Shown: positions 1 to 8,917, counted from the stretch's first letter. The stretch is DNA of 64,000 nucleotides from AC-51 sp963749895 (GCA_963749895.1 CAVVOG010000002.1:62001-126000); one strand, 5' to 3'. Notes: generated from the letters alone by a model not told the origin. Translations and numbers: made by a program.

Positions 1-8
1 ACGACCTG

Positions 9-989
9 ATGAACGGTGGTGCGCTCTCGTCCGCCGCCGTCTCCGCAGCCGTCGAGCTCGGGCTCTTCTGGACGTTCGAGCAGGGTCCCCGCACCGTCGG
101 CTCCGTCGCCGCCCAGTACGACATCCCGGAGGTTCGGTGCCGGTTCTGGCTCGCGACGCTGGCGTCCCTCGGGTTGCTCGTGGACACCGACGACGGCTAC
201 GACCTGTCACCGACGGGACGTTCCGCGATCCTCGACGGGGGCAGCGAGGAGACGTGGCGCTACCTCGCGATGGAGGCACGGGAGGCCTCGGCCCTGGCGG
301 TCGACCTCGCCCGTCGGCTGCGCGTGCGAGGCCCGGTCACCGACGACCCCGACGCCATCACCGACTACGTCGACAAGCTCAGGGCCGACCCCGACCGGGC
401 CCGCCGCTTCACGGACCTCCTCTACGAGCTGCACGGCCGGCTCGCCGAGATGGTCGCCGACACCGTGGATCTGCGTGAGGCCCGACGACTCCTGGACGTG
501 GGCGGTGGATCCGGCGTGGTCTCGTTGGCGTTTCTGAGACGCAACCCCGAGCTCGAGGCCGTGGTCGTGGACATCCCCGCCGTCTGCGAGGCGGGGCGCG
601 CGATCGCCGATCGCACCGACGTCGCGTCGAGGATCTCCTACCGGACGATCGACTACCGGCAGGAGGAGCTCCCCGAGGGGTTCGACGTGATCATGACGTG
701 CGACGCGCGGTTCACGCCGCCCGTGCTCGAGAAGATCGCGCGAGCCCTGACCCCGGGAGGGAGGTACCTCCTCGTGGACCGGTCGTTCGACGCCGGACCG
801 ACGCGCCGCGCGGAGCTGGCGCTCGGCGTGTTCCAGGACACCTTGATCGATCCCGGCTTCGTGTTCCCCTCGATCGAGCAGGTCGCGGAGGACATCCGGG
901 CGGCCGGGCTCGAGCCGGCACCCCCCGTCGATCTCCCGAGGCCCCGGTGGAAGGTGATCGAGGCACGCAAGCCCGGCCCCGCCGCCTAG
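9..989 (+). CDS. SAM-dependent O-methyltransferase-type protein (probably 5' truncated by window edge)
   Basis: A class I methyltransferase with the layout of plant/bacterial small-molecule O-methyltransferases. Residues about 5-75 form a winged-helix dimerisation region (AAVELGLFWTF, then LASLGLLVDTDDGYDLSPTG). The SAM-binding glycine motif DVGGGSG lies at 163-169, followed by an acidic end of strand 2 (VVVDIP) and a LTPGGRYLLVD strand. The substrate is not readable. The ATG at position 9 has no visible ribosome site, and the reading frame is open to the window edge (Asp-Leu precede Met), so the real start probably lies upstream. It converges on the heliorhodopsin gene with a 3 nt gap. Confidence 0.8.
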   Translation: MNGGALSSAAVSAAVELGLFWTFEQGPRTVGSVAAQYDIPEVRCRFWLATLASLGLLVDTDDGYDLSPTGRSAILDGGSEETWRYLAMEAREASALAVDLARRLRVRGPVTDDPDAITDYVDKLRADPDRARRFTDLLYELHGRLAEMVADTVDLREARRLLDVGGGSGVVSLAFLRRNPELEAVVVDIPAVCEAGRAIADRTDVASRISYRTIDYRQEELPEGFDVIMTCDARFTPPVLEKIARALTPGGRYLLVDRSFDAGPTRRAELALGVFQDTLIDPGFVFPSIEQVAEDIRAAGLEPAPPVDLPRPRWKVIEARKPGPAA

Positions 990-992
990 CGA

Positions 993-1775
993 TCACTCGG
1001 CGAGCGAGCCGCCGAAGATCTGCCAGGCCAGCACCGACTTCGCCGCCAGGCTGAGGACGAGGTAGGTCTTCTCGCCGAAGGCGTAGTCGGTCCACTTCCC
1101 GACCTCGCGGTACTGCAGCCATTGGTTCAGCCCGAAGCTGAAGAAGAAGACGAACTGCGCCACGACGATCCCGTAGACGAACCCGGGCACCGTCTCGGCG
1201 CCCGCGATGTTGACCACGATCGAGACCCACGGCGCGATCCCGACGAGCGTCCCGAACCAGAACGGGAGCATCGTCGTCGTGGCGCGTCCCGGCGGGTTCA
1301 TCCGCTCCTGGATCCAGCCGAACAGGATCATCGCGACGTTCGCGCCGATCACCGCGATCACCGCGTTGATCGACGTGATACCCGAGTAGAAACCGATCAG
1401 CACGATCATCAACGTCGCGCTGAACGAGTACTCGACCCATCGGAAGCGGTTGATCCCGCGCCGCAGGTCGCGCTCGTACGTGGCGCGCGACACCGTCGCC
1501 GTGAGCAGGTGGTCGAGCGCCGCGAGGCCGAGGAAGACCGCGACGGCCCAGCCGATCGGCACGTCGAACAGCGACTCGGGGGCCGGCGCAGGGGTGCCCG
1601 GGGGACCTTCGGGGAACGACGACGTGACCGCGATCGCGAAGTCGCCCGCGAGGACCACGATCGCGACGGCCTGCACGAGATGGAGGATCGTGAGGCCGAG
1701 GTTCCATCGGCGGAGGTTGGCCAGACGTTCCCCGGTGACACCGGTGGCCACGGGTGTGGGATCGCCGTCACTCAT
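993..1775 (-). CDS. Heliorhodopsin
   Basis: A seven-helix retinal protein of the heliorhodopsin family. The sequence shows RWVEYSFSATLMIVL with the presumed counterion Glu at residue 115 (Glu107 in the type protein 48C12) and SLAAKSVLAWQIF with the presumed retinal Schiff-base Lys at 246 (Lys241 in 48C12). NQWLQYREVGKWTDYAFGEKTY precedes helix 7. Length 260 aa is normal for the family. The ATG at 1775 is chosen over an upstream in-frame GTG (1814) because AAGGAG sits 6 nt before it. It lies 66 nt downstream of the livM/G fusion on the same strand, so it may be the last gene of the transporter operon, but a TAGTCT box at 1817-1822 could give it its own promoter. Heliorhodopsins are photoactive but not demonstrated pumps, and their roles are debated. 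No retinal-forming oxygenase is in the window. Confidence 0.93.
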   Translation of the reverse strand: MSDGDPTPVATGVTGERLANLRRWNLGLTILHLVQAVAIVVLAGDFAIAVTSSFPEGPPGTPAPAPESLFDVPIGWAVAVFLGLAALDHLLTATVSRATYERDLRRGINRFRWVEYSFSATLMIVLIGFYSGITSINAVIAVIGANVAMILFGWIQERMNPPGRATTTMLPFWFGTLVGIAPWVSIVVNIAGAETVPGFVYGIVVAQFVFFFSFGLNQWLQYREVGKWTDYAFGEKTYLVLSLAAKSVLAWQIFGGSLAE

Positions 1776-1816
1776 CGTTCGCTCCTTCAGCGCAGACGCG
1801 CGGTCGTCGTCCACCC

Positions 1817-1822
1817 AGACTA
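1817..1822 (-). promoter_or_regulatory. Possible -10 box (TAGTCT) for the heliorhodopsin gene
   Basis: TAGTCT on the minus strand, 41 nt upstream of the ATG at 1775 and just after the livM/G stop codon. It matches the TANNNT pattern seen before many genes here. The sequence about 17 nt upstream (CTGAGT) is a poor -35. It would allow transcription separate from the transporter operon. Confidence 0.35.
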
Positions 1823-1841
1823 CCGACGATCCGGGCGCGAC

Positions 1842-3683
1842 TCAGGCCGACTTCGTCGCCGGTCCGCCCAGGTAGGCCTCGATCACTGCGGGGTCCTCGG
1901 CGATCTCGCCGGGCGGTCCCAGCGCGATCGTCTGACCCTGATCGAGGACCTGGATCCGGTCGCAGAGCTTCATGATCAGCCGGAGATCGTGATCGACCAC
2001 GACGATCGCGCACCCGAGGGTGGACCGGATCCGCTGGATGTTCTCCAGGAGCTCGTCGGACTCGGCCTCGTTCATGCCCGCCGCCGGCTCGTCCAGAAGG
2101 ATCAGCGACGGACCCCGGACGACCGCCCGCGCGATCTCGAGCCGTCGCTGCATCCCGTAGGGCAGGTTCACCGCCTTCTCGCGCTCGACCTCCGCCAGCC
2201 CGAACCACGTGAGCGTCTCGTCGACCACGCGTTCGGGCGTCCCGGGTGGGGTCGCCGCCTCGACGTTCTCGCGCACCGTGAGCTGGTCGAACAGACGGAT
2301 GTTCTGGAAGGTGCGCGACAAGCCGCGCTCGGCGATCTCGTGGGAGCGGCGCCCACCGATCGGCGTCTGCTCGAAGTCGATCTCGCCGCCCGTCGGCACG
2401 TAGACGCCGGAGACCACGTTCAGCAGCGTGGTCTTGCCCGACCCGTTCGGTCCGATCAGCCCCAGGATCTCGCGCGGACGGACCTCGATGTCGACCCCCC
2501 GCAGCGCGGCGACGCCATCGAAACGCTTCTCGACCCCGCTGCCCCGTAGGACGGGCGGCGCCGCGTGGGCCTCGGGTGGGATCACCACGGCGGTCTCCTC
2601 GGCGGAGCCGGATCCAGGAGCCTCGCCGGCCGGCTCGCCGCGCCCGCGTCTCACCCGCGACAGGAGCCGGCGTGCCAGGTCGTCGATCTCCCATCGATCG
2701 AAGATGCCCTCGGGCCGCAGGATCAGCGTGACGATGATCATCAGCGCGATCACGAACTGCACCGTGCCGGTGATCTTCGGGAGCTCCCACGGGCCGACCC
2801 GGACCCCCTGCTCCACGCGAGCGAGCGTGTCCGTCAGGAACGTGATGATCGCCGCGCCGGTCAGCGCGCCGGTCAGCGAGGTCCGACCGCCGATCACGAT
2901 CATCGCCAACAGCGAGAAGGTGATCGCGAAGTAGAACTGGTTCGCGTTGAACGCGATCACGTTCTGCGCCCACAGGGAACCGGCCGCCCCCATCAAGGTG
3001 GCGCTCAAGAGCCACCCCCCGTAACGGGTCCGGACGACGTTCGTGCCGACCGCAGCCGCCGACAACGGGTCCTCTCGCGTCGCACGCAGTCGCAAGCCCG
3101 GCCCCGACTCCTTGTAGAGGCGCCCGATCACGACGTAGGAGACAGCCGCCAGGGTCGCGATGCCGACCGTCGTCCGAGCAGGGATCCCCGCGAGCCCGAC
3201 CGAACCGCGGGTGTACGTGGTCGCGTTCTGGAAGAAGGTGTGTGCCATCACCAACAGAGCCAGCGTGGCCATCGCCATCGTCGACTCGGTCATCCGGATG
3301 ATGGCTCCGCCGAAGACGGCCGCGACGAACAGCGCCGCCAGTCCCGAGAGCAGGACCGCGACGGGAAGGCCGAGGTTCGCCTCGGCGAGGAACCCCGGGA
3401 GTCCCGGCAGCTGGGACGCCTTCACCGCCGGGGTGATCGAGACCAGCGCCGTCGTGTAGGCACCGATGCCCATGAACGCCACGTGGCCGAACGAGACGAT
3501 GCCGCTGTTGCCGATGAACGACTGCATCGACACGACGAGGGTGACGTTCAGCAGGAACACGATGTAGGTGCGGGTCGACGCGGTGGAGCCGAACGCTTGG
3601 GTCAGCACCATCCCGGCCACGAGGAGCACGGCGATCACCGCCGAGCCGATGAGCGCGGGCCGCAGCCGGTGTGCGGGGATCAC
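1842..3683 (-). CDS. Branched-chain amino acid ABC transporter, permease-ATPase fusion (LivM-LivG)
   Basis: A 613-residue fusion. Residues about 1-325 are a LivM-type permease (IGNSGIVSFGHVAFMGIGAYTTAL, IGGRTSLTGALTGAAII), and about 360-613 are a LivG-type ATPase with Walker A GPNGSGKTT, FQNIRLFDQLTVRENV, the diverged signature region NLPYGMQRRLEIARA and Walker B LILLDEPAAGMN. The GTG at 3683 overlaps the livH stop as GTGA. An in-frame start 267 nt upstream would lie inside livH and give a non-hydrophobic leader, so it is rejected. The four transporter genes are translationally coupled (SBP, livF, livH, livM/G). HAAT-family importers carry branched-chain amino acids but also amides, urea or short amines, so the substrate is open; the neighbouring amine/glutamine-type genes make a non-leucine substrate reasonable. 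Confidence 0.9.
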   Translation of the reverse strand: MIPAHRLRPALIGSAVIAVLLVAGMVLTQAFGSTASTRTYIVFLLNVTLVVSMQSFIGNSGIVSFGHVAFMGIGAYTTALVSITPAVKASQLPGLPGFLAEANLGLPVAVLLSGLAALFVAAVFGGAIIRMTESTMAMATLALLVMAHTFFQNATTYTRGSVGLAGIPARTTVGIATLAAVSYVVIGRLYKESGPGLRLRATREDPLSAAAVGTNVVRTRYGGWLLSATLMGAAGSLWAQNVIAFNANQFYFAITFSLLAMIVIGGRTSLTGALTGAAIITFLTDTLARVEQGVRVGPWELPKITGTVQFVIALMIIVTLILRPEGIFDRWEIDDLARRLLSRVRRGRGEPAGEAPGSGSAEETAVVIPPEAHAAPPVLRGSGVEKRFDGVAALRGVDIEVRPREILGLIGPNGSGKTTLLNVVSGVYVPTGGEIDFEQTPIGGRRSHEIAERGLSRTFQNIRLFDQLTVRENVEAATPPGTPERVVDETLTWFGLAEVEREKAVNLPYGMQRRLEIARAVVRGPSLILLDEPAAGMNEAESDELLENIQRIRSTLGCAIVVVDHDLRLIMKLCDRIQVLDQGQTIALGPPGEIAEDPAVIEAYLGGPATKSA

Positions 3684-4573
3684 CAGCTGGCCTCGACCTT
3701 CTGCCCGAAGAGCCCCTGCGGCCGCACGTACAAGATCGCGACGACGATCAACAAGGAGGTCGCCTGCGCGTAGGGCAGCATCGAGCCCGGCAGCAGGGCC
3801 TGCAGGAACACCTCGAGGGTGCCGAGGAAGAAGCCGCCGAGCACGGCACCCCGGAGGTTCCCGAGTCCGCCGATCACGGATGCGATGAAGGCCTGGATCA
3901 CGGGCACGAACCCGGTCGTCGGGTTCACCGACGTCGTGCGAGCGATCCACAGCACGCCCGCGATCCCCGCCAGCAGGCCGGAGATCATGAACGCGAGCGA
4001 GATCACGCGGTTCGCCCGGACGCCCATCAGCCTGGCGGTCGTGAAGTCGCTGGCCGCCGCGCGCATCGCCAGCCCCGACCGCGAACGCTTCATGAACACC
4101 GTCAGGACCAGCAGCGAGACCCCTCCGATCGCCGCCGTGAGGATGCTGAGGACGCTGATCCGGACCGCGCCCAGCTGGACGGCGTTGTCGAAGATCGCCG
4201 GAACGGGGATCCCGCGGGAACGGACCGACACAGCCTGGCGGAAAGCTCCTTGGATCAGCTGGGCGACCGCGAAGGACGTGAACAACAGCGAGACGAAGCT
4301 CGCGTTCCGCAGCGGGCGGAACGCGACCAGTTCCATCAGGACCGATGCGATCCCGGCGGCCAGCACACCCACGAGCCCCACGACGATGAACGGCGCTCCC
4401 ATGTAGGTCGCGGCGAGCATCGCGTAGCCGGCGATCGTGACGAGCTCCCCATAGGCGAAGTTCAGCATCCCGAGGACCCCGTAGACCATCGAGAGTCCGA
4501 GGGCGAGCAACGCGTAGATGCTGCCGAGCGACAGCGCATTCACGAGCTGTTGAACGAACTCCGAAGGCGTCAT
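3680..4573 (-). CDS. livH: Branched-chain amino acid ABC transporter permease LivH
   Basis: A 297-residue integral membrane permease of the HAAT family. It begins FVQQLVNALSLGSIYALLALGLSMVYGVLGMLNFAYGEL, the standard LivH N-terminus, and carries the EAA-like cytoplasmic loop (RLMGVRANRVISLAFMISG). The stop overlaps the livM/G start (GTGA), and its own ATG overlaps the livF stop (ATGA), so the three are translationally coupled. It pairs with the LivM half of the downstream fusion to form the membrane channel. Confidence 0.92.
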   Translation of the reverse strand: MTPSEFVQQLVNALSLGSIYALLALGLSMVYGVLGMLNFAYGELVTIAGYAMLAATYMGAPFIVVGLVGVLAAGIASVLMELVAFRPLRNASFVSLLFTSFAVAQLIQGAFRQAVSVRSRGIPVPAIFDNAVQLGAVRISVLSILTAAIGGVSLLVLTVFMKRSRSGLAMRAAASDFTTARLMGVRANRVISLAFMISGLLAGIAGVLWIARTTSVNPTTGFVPVIQAFIASVIGGLGNLRGAVLGGFFLGTLEVFLQALLPGSMLPYAQATSLLIVVAILYVRPQGLFGQKVEASW

Positions 4574-5352
4574 CCCGTCTCCTCGTCCGGCTGGCTGATC
4601 CCCAGGTACGAGCGCTCCAGCTCTCCCTCGAGGAGCTGGTCGGTCCGCCCCGAGGCGACGACCCGGCCCACGGACAGCACGTAGGCGCGGTCGGCGATCT
4701 CGAGCGCGCGATGCACGTTCTGCTCCACCAGCAGGACCGTGACCCCTTCGCGGTGGAGCTCTCCGATCAGCTCGAAGATCCGGTCGACGTAGATCGGCGC
4801 GAGTCCGAGCGACGGCTCATCGAGCAGCAGCATCCGCGGCCTCGACATCAACGCTCTCGCGATCGCGAGCTGCTGCTGTTCCCCACCCGAGAGCGTCCCG
4901 GCGAGCTGGCTCGCTCGCTCACCCAGGATCGGGAAGCGTTCGAGCCATCGCTGCGTGTCCAGGCGCAGGGCATCATGATCCCTGCGGGCCACGCCCCCGA
5001 CCGTGAGGTTCTCCTCGACCGTGAGGTTCGGGAACACGTGACGCCCCTCGGGCACGAGCGCGACGCCTCGACGGAGCACGGCCTCGGGTGCCATGCCGCC
5101 CAGCCGCGCCCCTTCGAACGTCACCGAGCCGTGCTGCGGCTTCAGCGCGCCGGCGAGCGTTCGCAGCAACGTCGTCTTCCCCGCGCCGTTCGGTCCGAGC
5201 GCCGCCACGATCTCGCCCGGGGCGACCTCCAGCGAGACGTCGTGGAGCGCGACGACCGCGCCGTAGGCGACCGTCAGCTGGTCGACGACCAGCAAGGGGG
5301 CGGGGGCGCCCGAGACGGCGCCCTTCCGCTCCCCCGCGCGGTCGTCGATCAC
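4570..5352 (-). CDS. livF: Branched-chain amino acid ABC transporter ATPase LivF
   Basis: A 260-residue ABC ATPase. Walker A is LGPNGAGKTTLLRTLAG, the Q-loop region VPEGRHVFPNLTVEENL is typical of LivF, the signature is LSGGEQQQLAIARAL and Walker B is LLLDEPSLGLAP. The start is a GTG only 2 nt after the stop of the substrate-binding protein gene, so it is read from the same transcript. It forms the second ATPase with the LivG half of the livM/G fusion. The first 18 residues are a polar extension before the domain. Confidence 0.92.
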   Translation of the reverse strand: MIDDRAGERKGAVSGAPAPLLVVDQLTVAYGAVVALHDVSLEVAPGEIVAALGPNGAGKTTLLRTLAGALKPQHGSVTFEGARLGGMAPEAVLRRGVALVPEGRHVFPNLTVEENLTVGGVARRDHDALRLDTQRWLERFPILGERASQLAGTLSGGEQQQLAIARALMSRPRMLLLDEPSLGLAPIYVDRIFELIGELHREGVTVLLVEQNVHRALEIADRAYVLSVGRVVASGRTDQLLEGELERSYLGISQPDEETG

Positions 5353-5354
5353 GT

Positions 5355-6545
5355 TCAGATCGCCGGCACGTAGGCCGGGAACTCCGGCTGCTCCAAGCAG
5401 GTGAAGTTCGTGCCGTCCATCTGGATCAGCGCCACCGGCTTGTTCGCGCGGCGGGTCTCGGGGTCCATCGGGATCTGCCCGGAGATCCCCGTGTGGTCGA
5501 GCTGCAGCAGCTGCTCCTGCAGGGCGTCGGGCTCGGCGCTCCCGGCCGCTTCGATCGCCCCGGCGATCGCGTTCACCTCGTCGTAACCGATCACCGCGAC
5601 GTAGGAGCTCGGCTCGGACCCGTAGCGCTCCTCGTAGTCATCGTAGAAGGCCTGCACGTCGGGATCGCCCTCCCGGGTGCAGATCGAGTTCGAGAACGTG
5701 AGGCCGTCGATCGCCCGCTCGCCCGCGTCGAGCAGGGCGGCGTCGCCGTTCCCGTCGGTCGAGAGCACGGGGGTCGTGACCCCTGCCTGACGGAGCTGGC
5801 GGTAGAAGACCGCGCTGTCGGGGATGAACATCGGGGTGAAGATCACGTCCGGGGTTGGGTCCGCGTTGGCGATCTTCGTCACCACGGCCGAGTAGTCACC
5901 CGCGCCGATCTTGTACTCGTCGGTCGCAACGACGGTCCCCCCGCCGTTCTCGAATGCGTCTGCGAAGAAGATCGGGAGGTCTCGCGTGTAGGGGATCTCG
6001 CTGGAGCCCAGGACGTATGCGCTGGAATAGCCCTGCCCGAGGCCGTACTCGGCCAGGACGGCTGCCTGGACGTTGTCGCTCATCATGAGCTGGAAGGCGC
6101 ACTCGCCCATGTCGCCGACGAGGGTCGGGGCGCTCCCGAGTCCGGTCGAGATCGGAACGCCGGCACCGCACGCGACCTGCCCCTCGGCGAGGATCCCGTC
6201 ACCGACCGTGCCGATCAGGTACACGGCGCCGTCGTCGATCAGCTGTTGCGTCACCTTCGCCGCCTCGGCGAGGTCGTTGCGCATGTCGACGGTCTGCAGC
6301 TCGAGCGGTCGGCCCAGGACGCCGCCCGCGTCGTTGATCTGGTCGACGGCGAACTGCGCGCCCTCCTGCATCGGCACGTCGTAGTACGCCCAATCGGTCG
6401 ACAGGTCGGCCGGGAACCCGATCACGATCGGGTCGCCGGAGGCCTCGCCGCCGCCGCCGGTCCCCTCGCTCGTCTCATCGGACGTGCTGCATGCGGCCCC
6501 CACCAGCGCCAACGCGAACGCGAGCACCACCGTCCTTCGAAGCAT
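5355..6545 (-). CDS. ABC transporter substrate-binding lipoprotein (LivK-like)
   Basis: A 396-residue type I periplasmic-binding-protein-like receptor. The N-terminus MLRRTVVLAFALALVGAAC is a lipoprotein signal ending in a lipobox before Cys19, followed by a Ser/Thr/Gly-rich linker. The body has the Peripla_BP_6 pattern (GFPADLSTDWAYYDVPMQ, VIGYDEVNAIAGAIEAAGS). The ATG at 6545 is used because AGGGGGAGG lies about 6 nt upstream; a start 60 nt further up would fall in the promoter. It is the first gene of the transporter operon and faces the RpiR regulator gene. It binds the unknown substrate on the cell surface. Confidence 0.88.
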   Translation of the reverse strand: MLRRTVVLAFALALVGAACSTSDETSEGTGGGGEASGDPIVIGFPADLSTDWAYYDVPMQEGAQFAVDQINDAGGVLGRPLELQTVDMRNDLAEAAKVTQQLIDDGAVYLIGTVGDGILAEGQVACGAGVPISTGLGSAPTLVGDMGECAFQLMMSDNVQAAVLAEYGLGQGYSSAYVLGSSEIPYTRDLPIFFADAFENGGGTVVATDEYKIGAGDYSAVVTKIANADPTPDVIFTPMFIPDSAVFYRQLRQAGVTTPVLSTDGNGDAALLDAGERAIDGLTFSNSICTREGDPDVQAFYDDYEERYGSEPSSYVAVIGYDEVNAIAGAIEAAGSAEPDALQEQLLQLDHTGISGQIPMDPETRRANKPVALIQMDGTNFTCLEQPEFPAYVPAI

Positions 6546-6575
6546 CCCGGACCTCCCCCTCGTCGGTAGGTGAGT

Positions 6576-6605
6576 ATCCGTACGCTGCCCGGTCCTCGGT
6601 GTCAA
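6576..6605 (-). promoter_or_regulatory. Promoter of the liv-type transporter operon
   Basis: On the minus strand a perfect TTGACA (-35, 6605-6600) is followed after 17 nt by TACGGAT (-10 region, 6582-6576). This gives a leader of roughly 25 nt ending in the AGGGGGAGG ribosome site before the ATG at 6545. The -10 is imperfect. The site lies between the operon and the divergent RpiR-type regulator gene, which is therefore its likely controller. Confidence 0.55.
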
Positions 6606-6656
6606 ATCCGTTACCGACTTTCACAACTCGGGCAGATGGGGCAGAATCCTGCCTCC

Positions 6657-7562
6657 GTGAGGGGAGGGGCCACGACCGCGAGCGAGACGATCGGCGAGGA
6701 GGTCCGCGACCGCCTGGGCGACATGACGCCGGCTGAGCGCAAGGTCGCCAGGACGCTGCTCGCGACGTATCCGACCGCCGGACTCGAGAGCCTGCCGACC
6801 CTCGCCGAGACGGCGGGCGTCACCGGCCCGACCGTCCTGCGGTTCGTCCGGAAGATCGGGTTCGACGGGTACCCGGACTTCCAGCGGTCGCTGCGCCGGG
6901 AGGTGCAGGCCCGAAGCGAGGGCCTTCCCTCCTTGTACGTCACGAAGAGCGCCTCGCCCGACGACGACCTGTTGCTCGACTCGCGCGAGGTGTTCGTCCG
7001 GGCGCTCGATGCCACGCTCGCCTCGACCGCACTCGCCGAGGAGCTGGACCCCGTCGTGGCGCTGCTGACCGATCGCAAGCGCCGGGCGTGGTTCGTGGGC
7101 GGCCGGTTCAGCCAGCTCGCGGCCTCGTACCTGTGCCTGCAGCTGCGGATGCTGCGGCCCGGGTGCTCGATGGTCAGCGAGACCCCCGATCGCCGCCTGC
7201 TCGACGGGCTCGAGCTGTCGCGCAAGGACGTGGTGTGCCTGTTCGACTACCGCCGGTACCAGCCCGACACGATCGCCGTCGGTGCGATGGCGGCCGAGCG
7301 CGGAGCCGTCGTGGTGGTGTTCACGGACCCGTGGCTGTCGCCGGCGGTCGAGCACGCCCGCCACGTGCTGATCTCCCATGCTGATTCCGCCTCGCCGTTC
7401 GACTCGCTGCTCGGGGCGTTCGCGCTCACCGAGCTGCTCACCGCGAAGGCGGTCGTCGCCCTCGGCGACACGGGACGCAGACGGGTGGCCGAGGTGGAGG
7501 CCGCCCACGACCAGATCGCGACCGCGGGGTCCTTCCCCGTCGGGGAAGGGACGGACCCGTGA
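6657..7562 (+). CDS. RpiR/MurR-family transcriptional regulator (HTH plus SIS domain)
   Basis: A 301-residue regulator. Residues about 10-85 are an RpiR-type helix-turn-helix (LGDMTPAERKVARTLLATYP, LAETAGVTGPTVLRFVRKIGFDGYPDFQ). Residues about 130-270 are a SIS domain that in this family binds phosphosugars or related ligands. The start is uncertain: GTG 6657 gives a normal family length and has AATCCT 6 nt before it; ATG 6636 is the alternative. It is divergent from the transporter operon and overlaps the next gene by GTGA, so it probably controls both directions. Confidence 0.85.
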   Translation: MRGGATTASETIGEEVRDRLGDMTPAERKVARTLLATYPTAGLESLPTLAETAGVTGPTVLRFVRKIGFDGYPDFQRSLRREVQARSEGLPSLYVTKSASPDDDLLLDSREVFVRALDATLASTALAEELDPVVALLTDRKRRAWFVGGRFSQLAASYLCLQLRMLRPGCSMVSETPDRRLLDGLELSRKDVVCLFDYRRYQPDTIAVGAMAAERGAVVVVFTDPWLSPAVEHARHVLISHADSASPFDSLLGAFALTELLTAKAVVALGDTGRRRVAEVEAAHDQIATAGSFPVGEGTDP

Positions 7563-8917
7563 GACCGAGCGCAGCCGACGATGTCCAGGCGTGGCTCGAG
7601 GAGTCCGGCGTGGCCGCGGTGGCCCTCGGGTTCGTCGACCCCTCGATGATCGTGCGCACGAAGACGATCCCGGTCGGGCGCTTCGCGTCGGTGGCGTCGT
7701 CGGGGGTGGGGCTCTCGACGCTGTTCAACGTGGCGATGTCGAACGACGCGTTCGCGCTCCTGCCCGGCTACATCGACGGGCCGAGCGGGGACCTGCGGTT
7801 GCGTCCCGACCCGGCCGCGACGGTGCCGCTCGCGGCGATGCCGGGCTGGGCGTGGGCGCCGGTCGACCAGTACACCCAGGCCGGCGAGCCGTATCCGGGG
7901 TGTCCCCGCGCGTTCGCCGGGAGGATCGTGGAGGCCTACGCGACGCGCGGCCTCTCCGTGCAGGCGGTGTTCGAGTTCGAGTTCTCGGTCGGGACGAAGG
8001 CTGAGGACGGGAGCTTCGTCCCGGCGCACGAGGGACCCGGCTACAGCGACATCGCGCTCGTCCGCAACCACGACTTCGCGCTCGACCTGCTCACGACGGT
8101 CGAGGCCCAGGGACTCGGACTCCAGCAGCTGCACCCGGAGTACGCCGACGGCCAGTTCGAGATGTCGATCGCGCCGCGCGACCCGGTCGGGGCCGCCGAC
8201 GCCGCGATGGTCGTGCGCCAGACGGTGCGGGCGGTCGCGCGCCGTCACGGGCTGATGGCGTCGTTCGCGCCGCAGGTCGGGCCCGACACCGGCAACGGGC
8301 TCCACGTCCACCTGAGCCTGTGGGAGGGCGACCGTCCCCTACTCGCCGGCGGCGACGGCCCAGAAGGGATGCGGGAGCGCGGAGAGGCGTTCGTCGCCGG
8401 GTTGCTCGAGACCCTGCCCGCGATCGTCGGGGTGACGGTTCCGACCGAGCTCGGGTACCTGCGGCTCCAGCCGCACCACTGGTCGGGCGCGATGCGGTGC
8501 TGGGGGCTCGACAACCGCGAGGCCGCGCTGCGGTTCGTGGCCGGGCAGACCGAGGCGACCGCCGGCGCCGCGAACGTCGAGATCAAGCCGGTCGACGGGA
8601 CCGCGAACCCGTACCTCGCGATCGGCGTGCTGCTGGCCGGGGGGCTGCACGGGCTCGACGGTGGTCTCCGTCTGCCGCCGTCGACCGAGGAGGACCCCGA
8701 GGGGCTCCCCGCCGACGTGAAGCGCGAGCGAGGGATCACGCAGCTGCCCGCCTCGCTCACCGAGGCGACCGAGGCGCTCGCCGCCTCCGACGTGCTGCGC
8801 GCGGCGATGGGCGACTTCCTGTTCGAGACGTACCTGGCGACCCGCCGCGGCGAGGTCGAGCAGTACGCAGGCGCCGACGGCGACGAGCTGATCCGGCGCC
8901 TGCGCTGGCGGTTCTGA
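7559..8917 (+). CDS. Glutamine synthetase family ligase (FluG C-terminal / gamma-glutamyl-amine synthetase type)
   Basis: A 452-residue member of the glutamine synthetase superfamily. The catalytic-domain motifs NGLHVHLSLWEG, NREAALRFV and NVEIKPVDGTANPYLA are clear. The N-terminal part (LGFVDPSMIVRTKTIPVGRF) is the beta-grasp region. It lacks the classical DGSS and tyrosine-adenylylation segments, so it is not housekeeping GlnA; relatives gamma-glutamylate amines (PuuA/GlmA types) or are the C-terminal half of FluG. The GTG start overlaps the RpiR stop. The amidohydrolase that forms the other half of FluG is the next gene. The presence of a GS-family gene near a heliorhodopsin is notable because an actinobacterial heliorhodopsin has been reported to bind glutamine synthetase. 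Confidence 0.88.
   Translation: MRPSAADDVQAWLEESGVAAVALGFVDPSMIVRTKTIPVGRFASVASSGVGLSTLFNVAMSNDAFALLPGYIDGPSGDLRLRPDPAATVPLAAMPGWAWAPVDQYTQAGEPYPGCPRAFAGRIVEAYATRGLSVQAVFEFEFSVGTKAEDGSFVPAHEGPGYSDIALVRNHDFALDLLTTVEAQGLGLQQLHPEYADGQFEMSIAPRDPVGAADAAMVVRQTVRAVARRHGLMASFAPQVGPDTGNGLHVHLSLWEGDRPLLAGGDGPEGMRERGEAFVAGLLETLPAIVGVTVPTELGYLRLQPHHWSGAMRCWGLDNREAALRFVAGQTEATAGAANVEIKPVDGTANPYLAIGVLLAGGLHGLDGGLRLPPSTEEDPEGLPADVKRERGITQLPASLTEATEALAASDVLRAAMGDFLFETYLATRRGEVEQYAGADGDELIRRLRWRF

Noticed and set aside
3684..3950. N-terminal extension of the livM/G frame inside livH
   Set aside because: The extension is Arg/Pro-rich, antagonistic to a permease N-terminus, and the GTGA overlap at 3683 gives a normal start.
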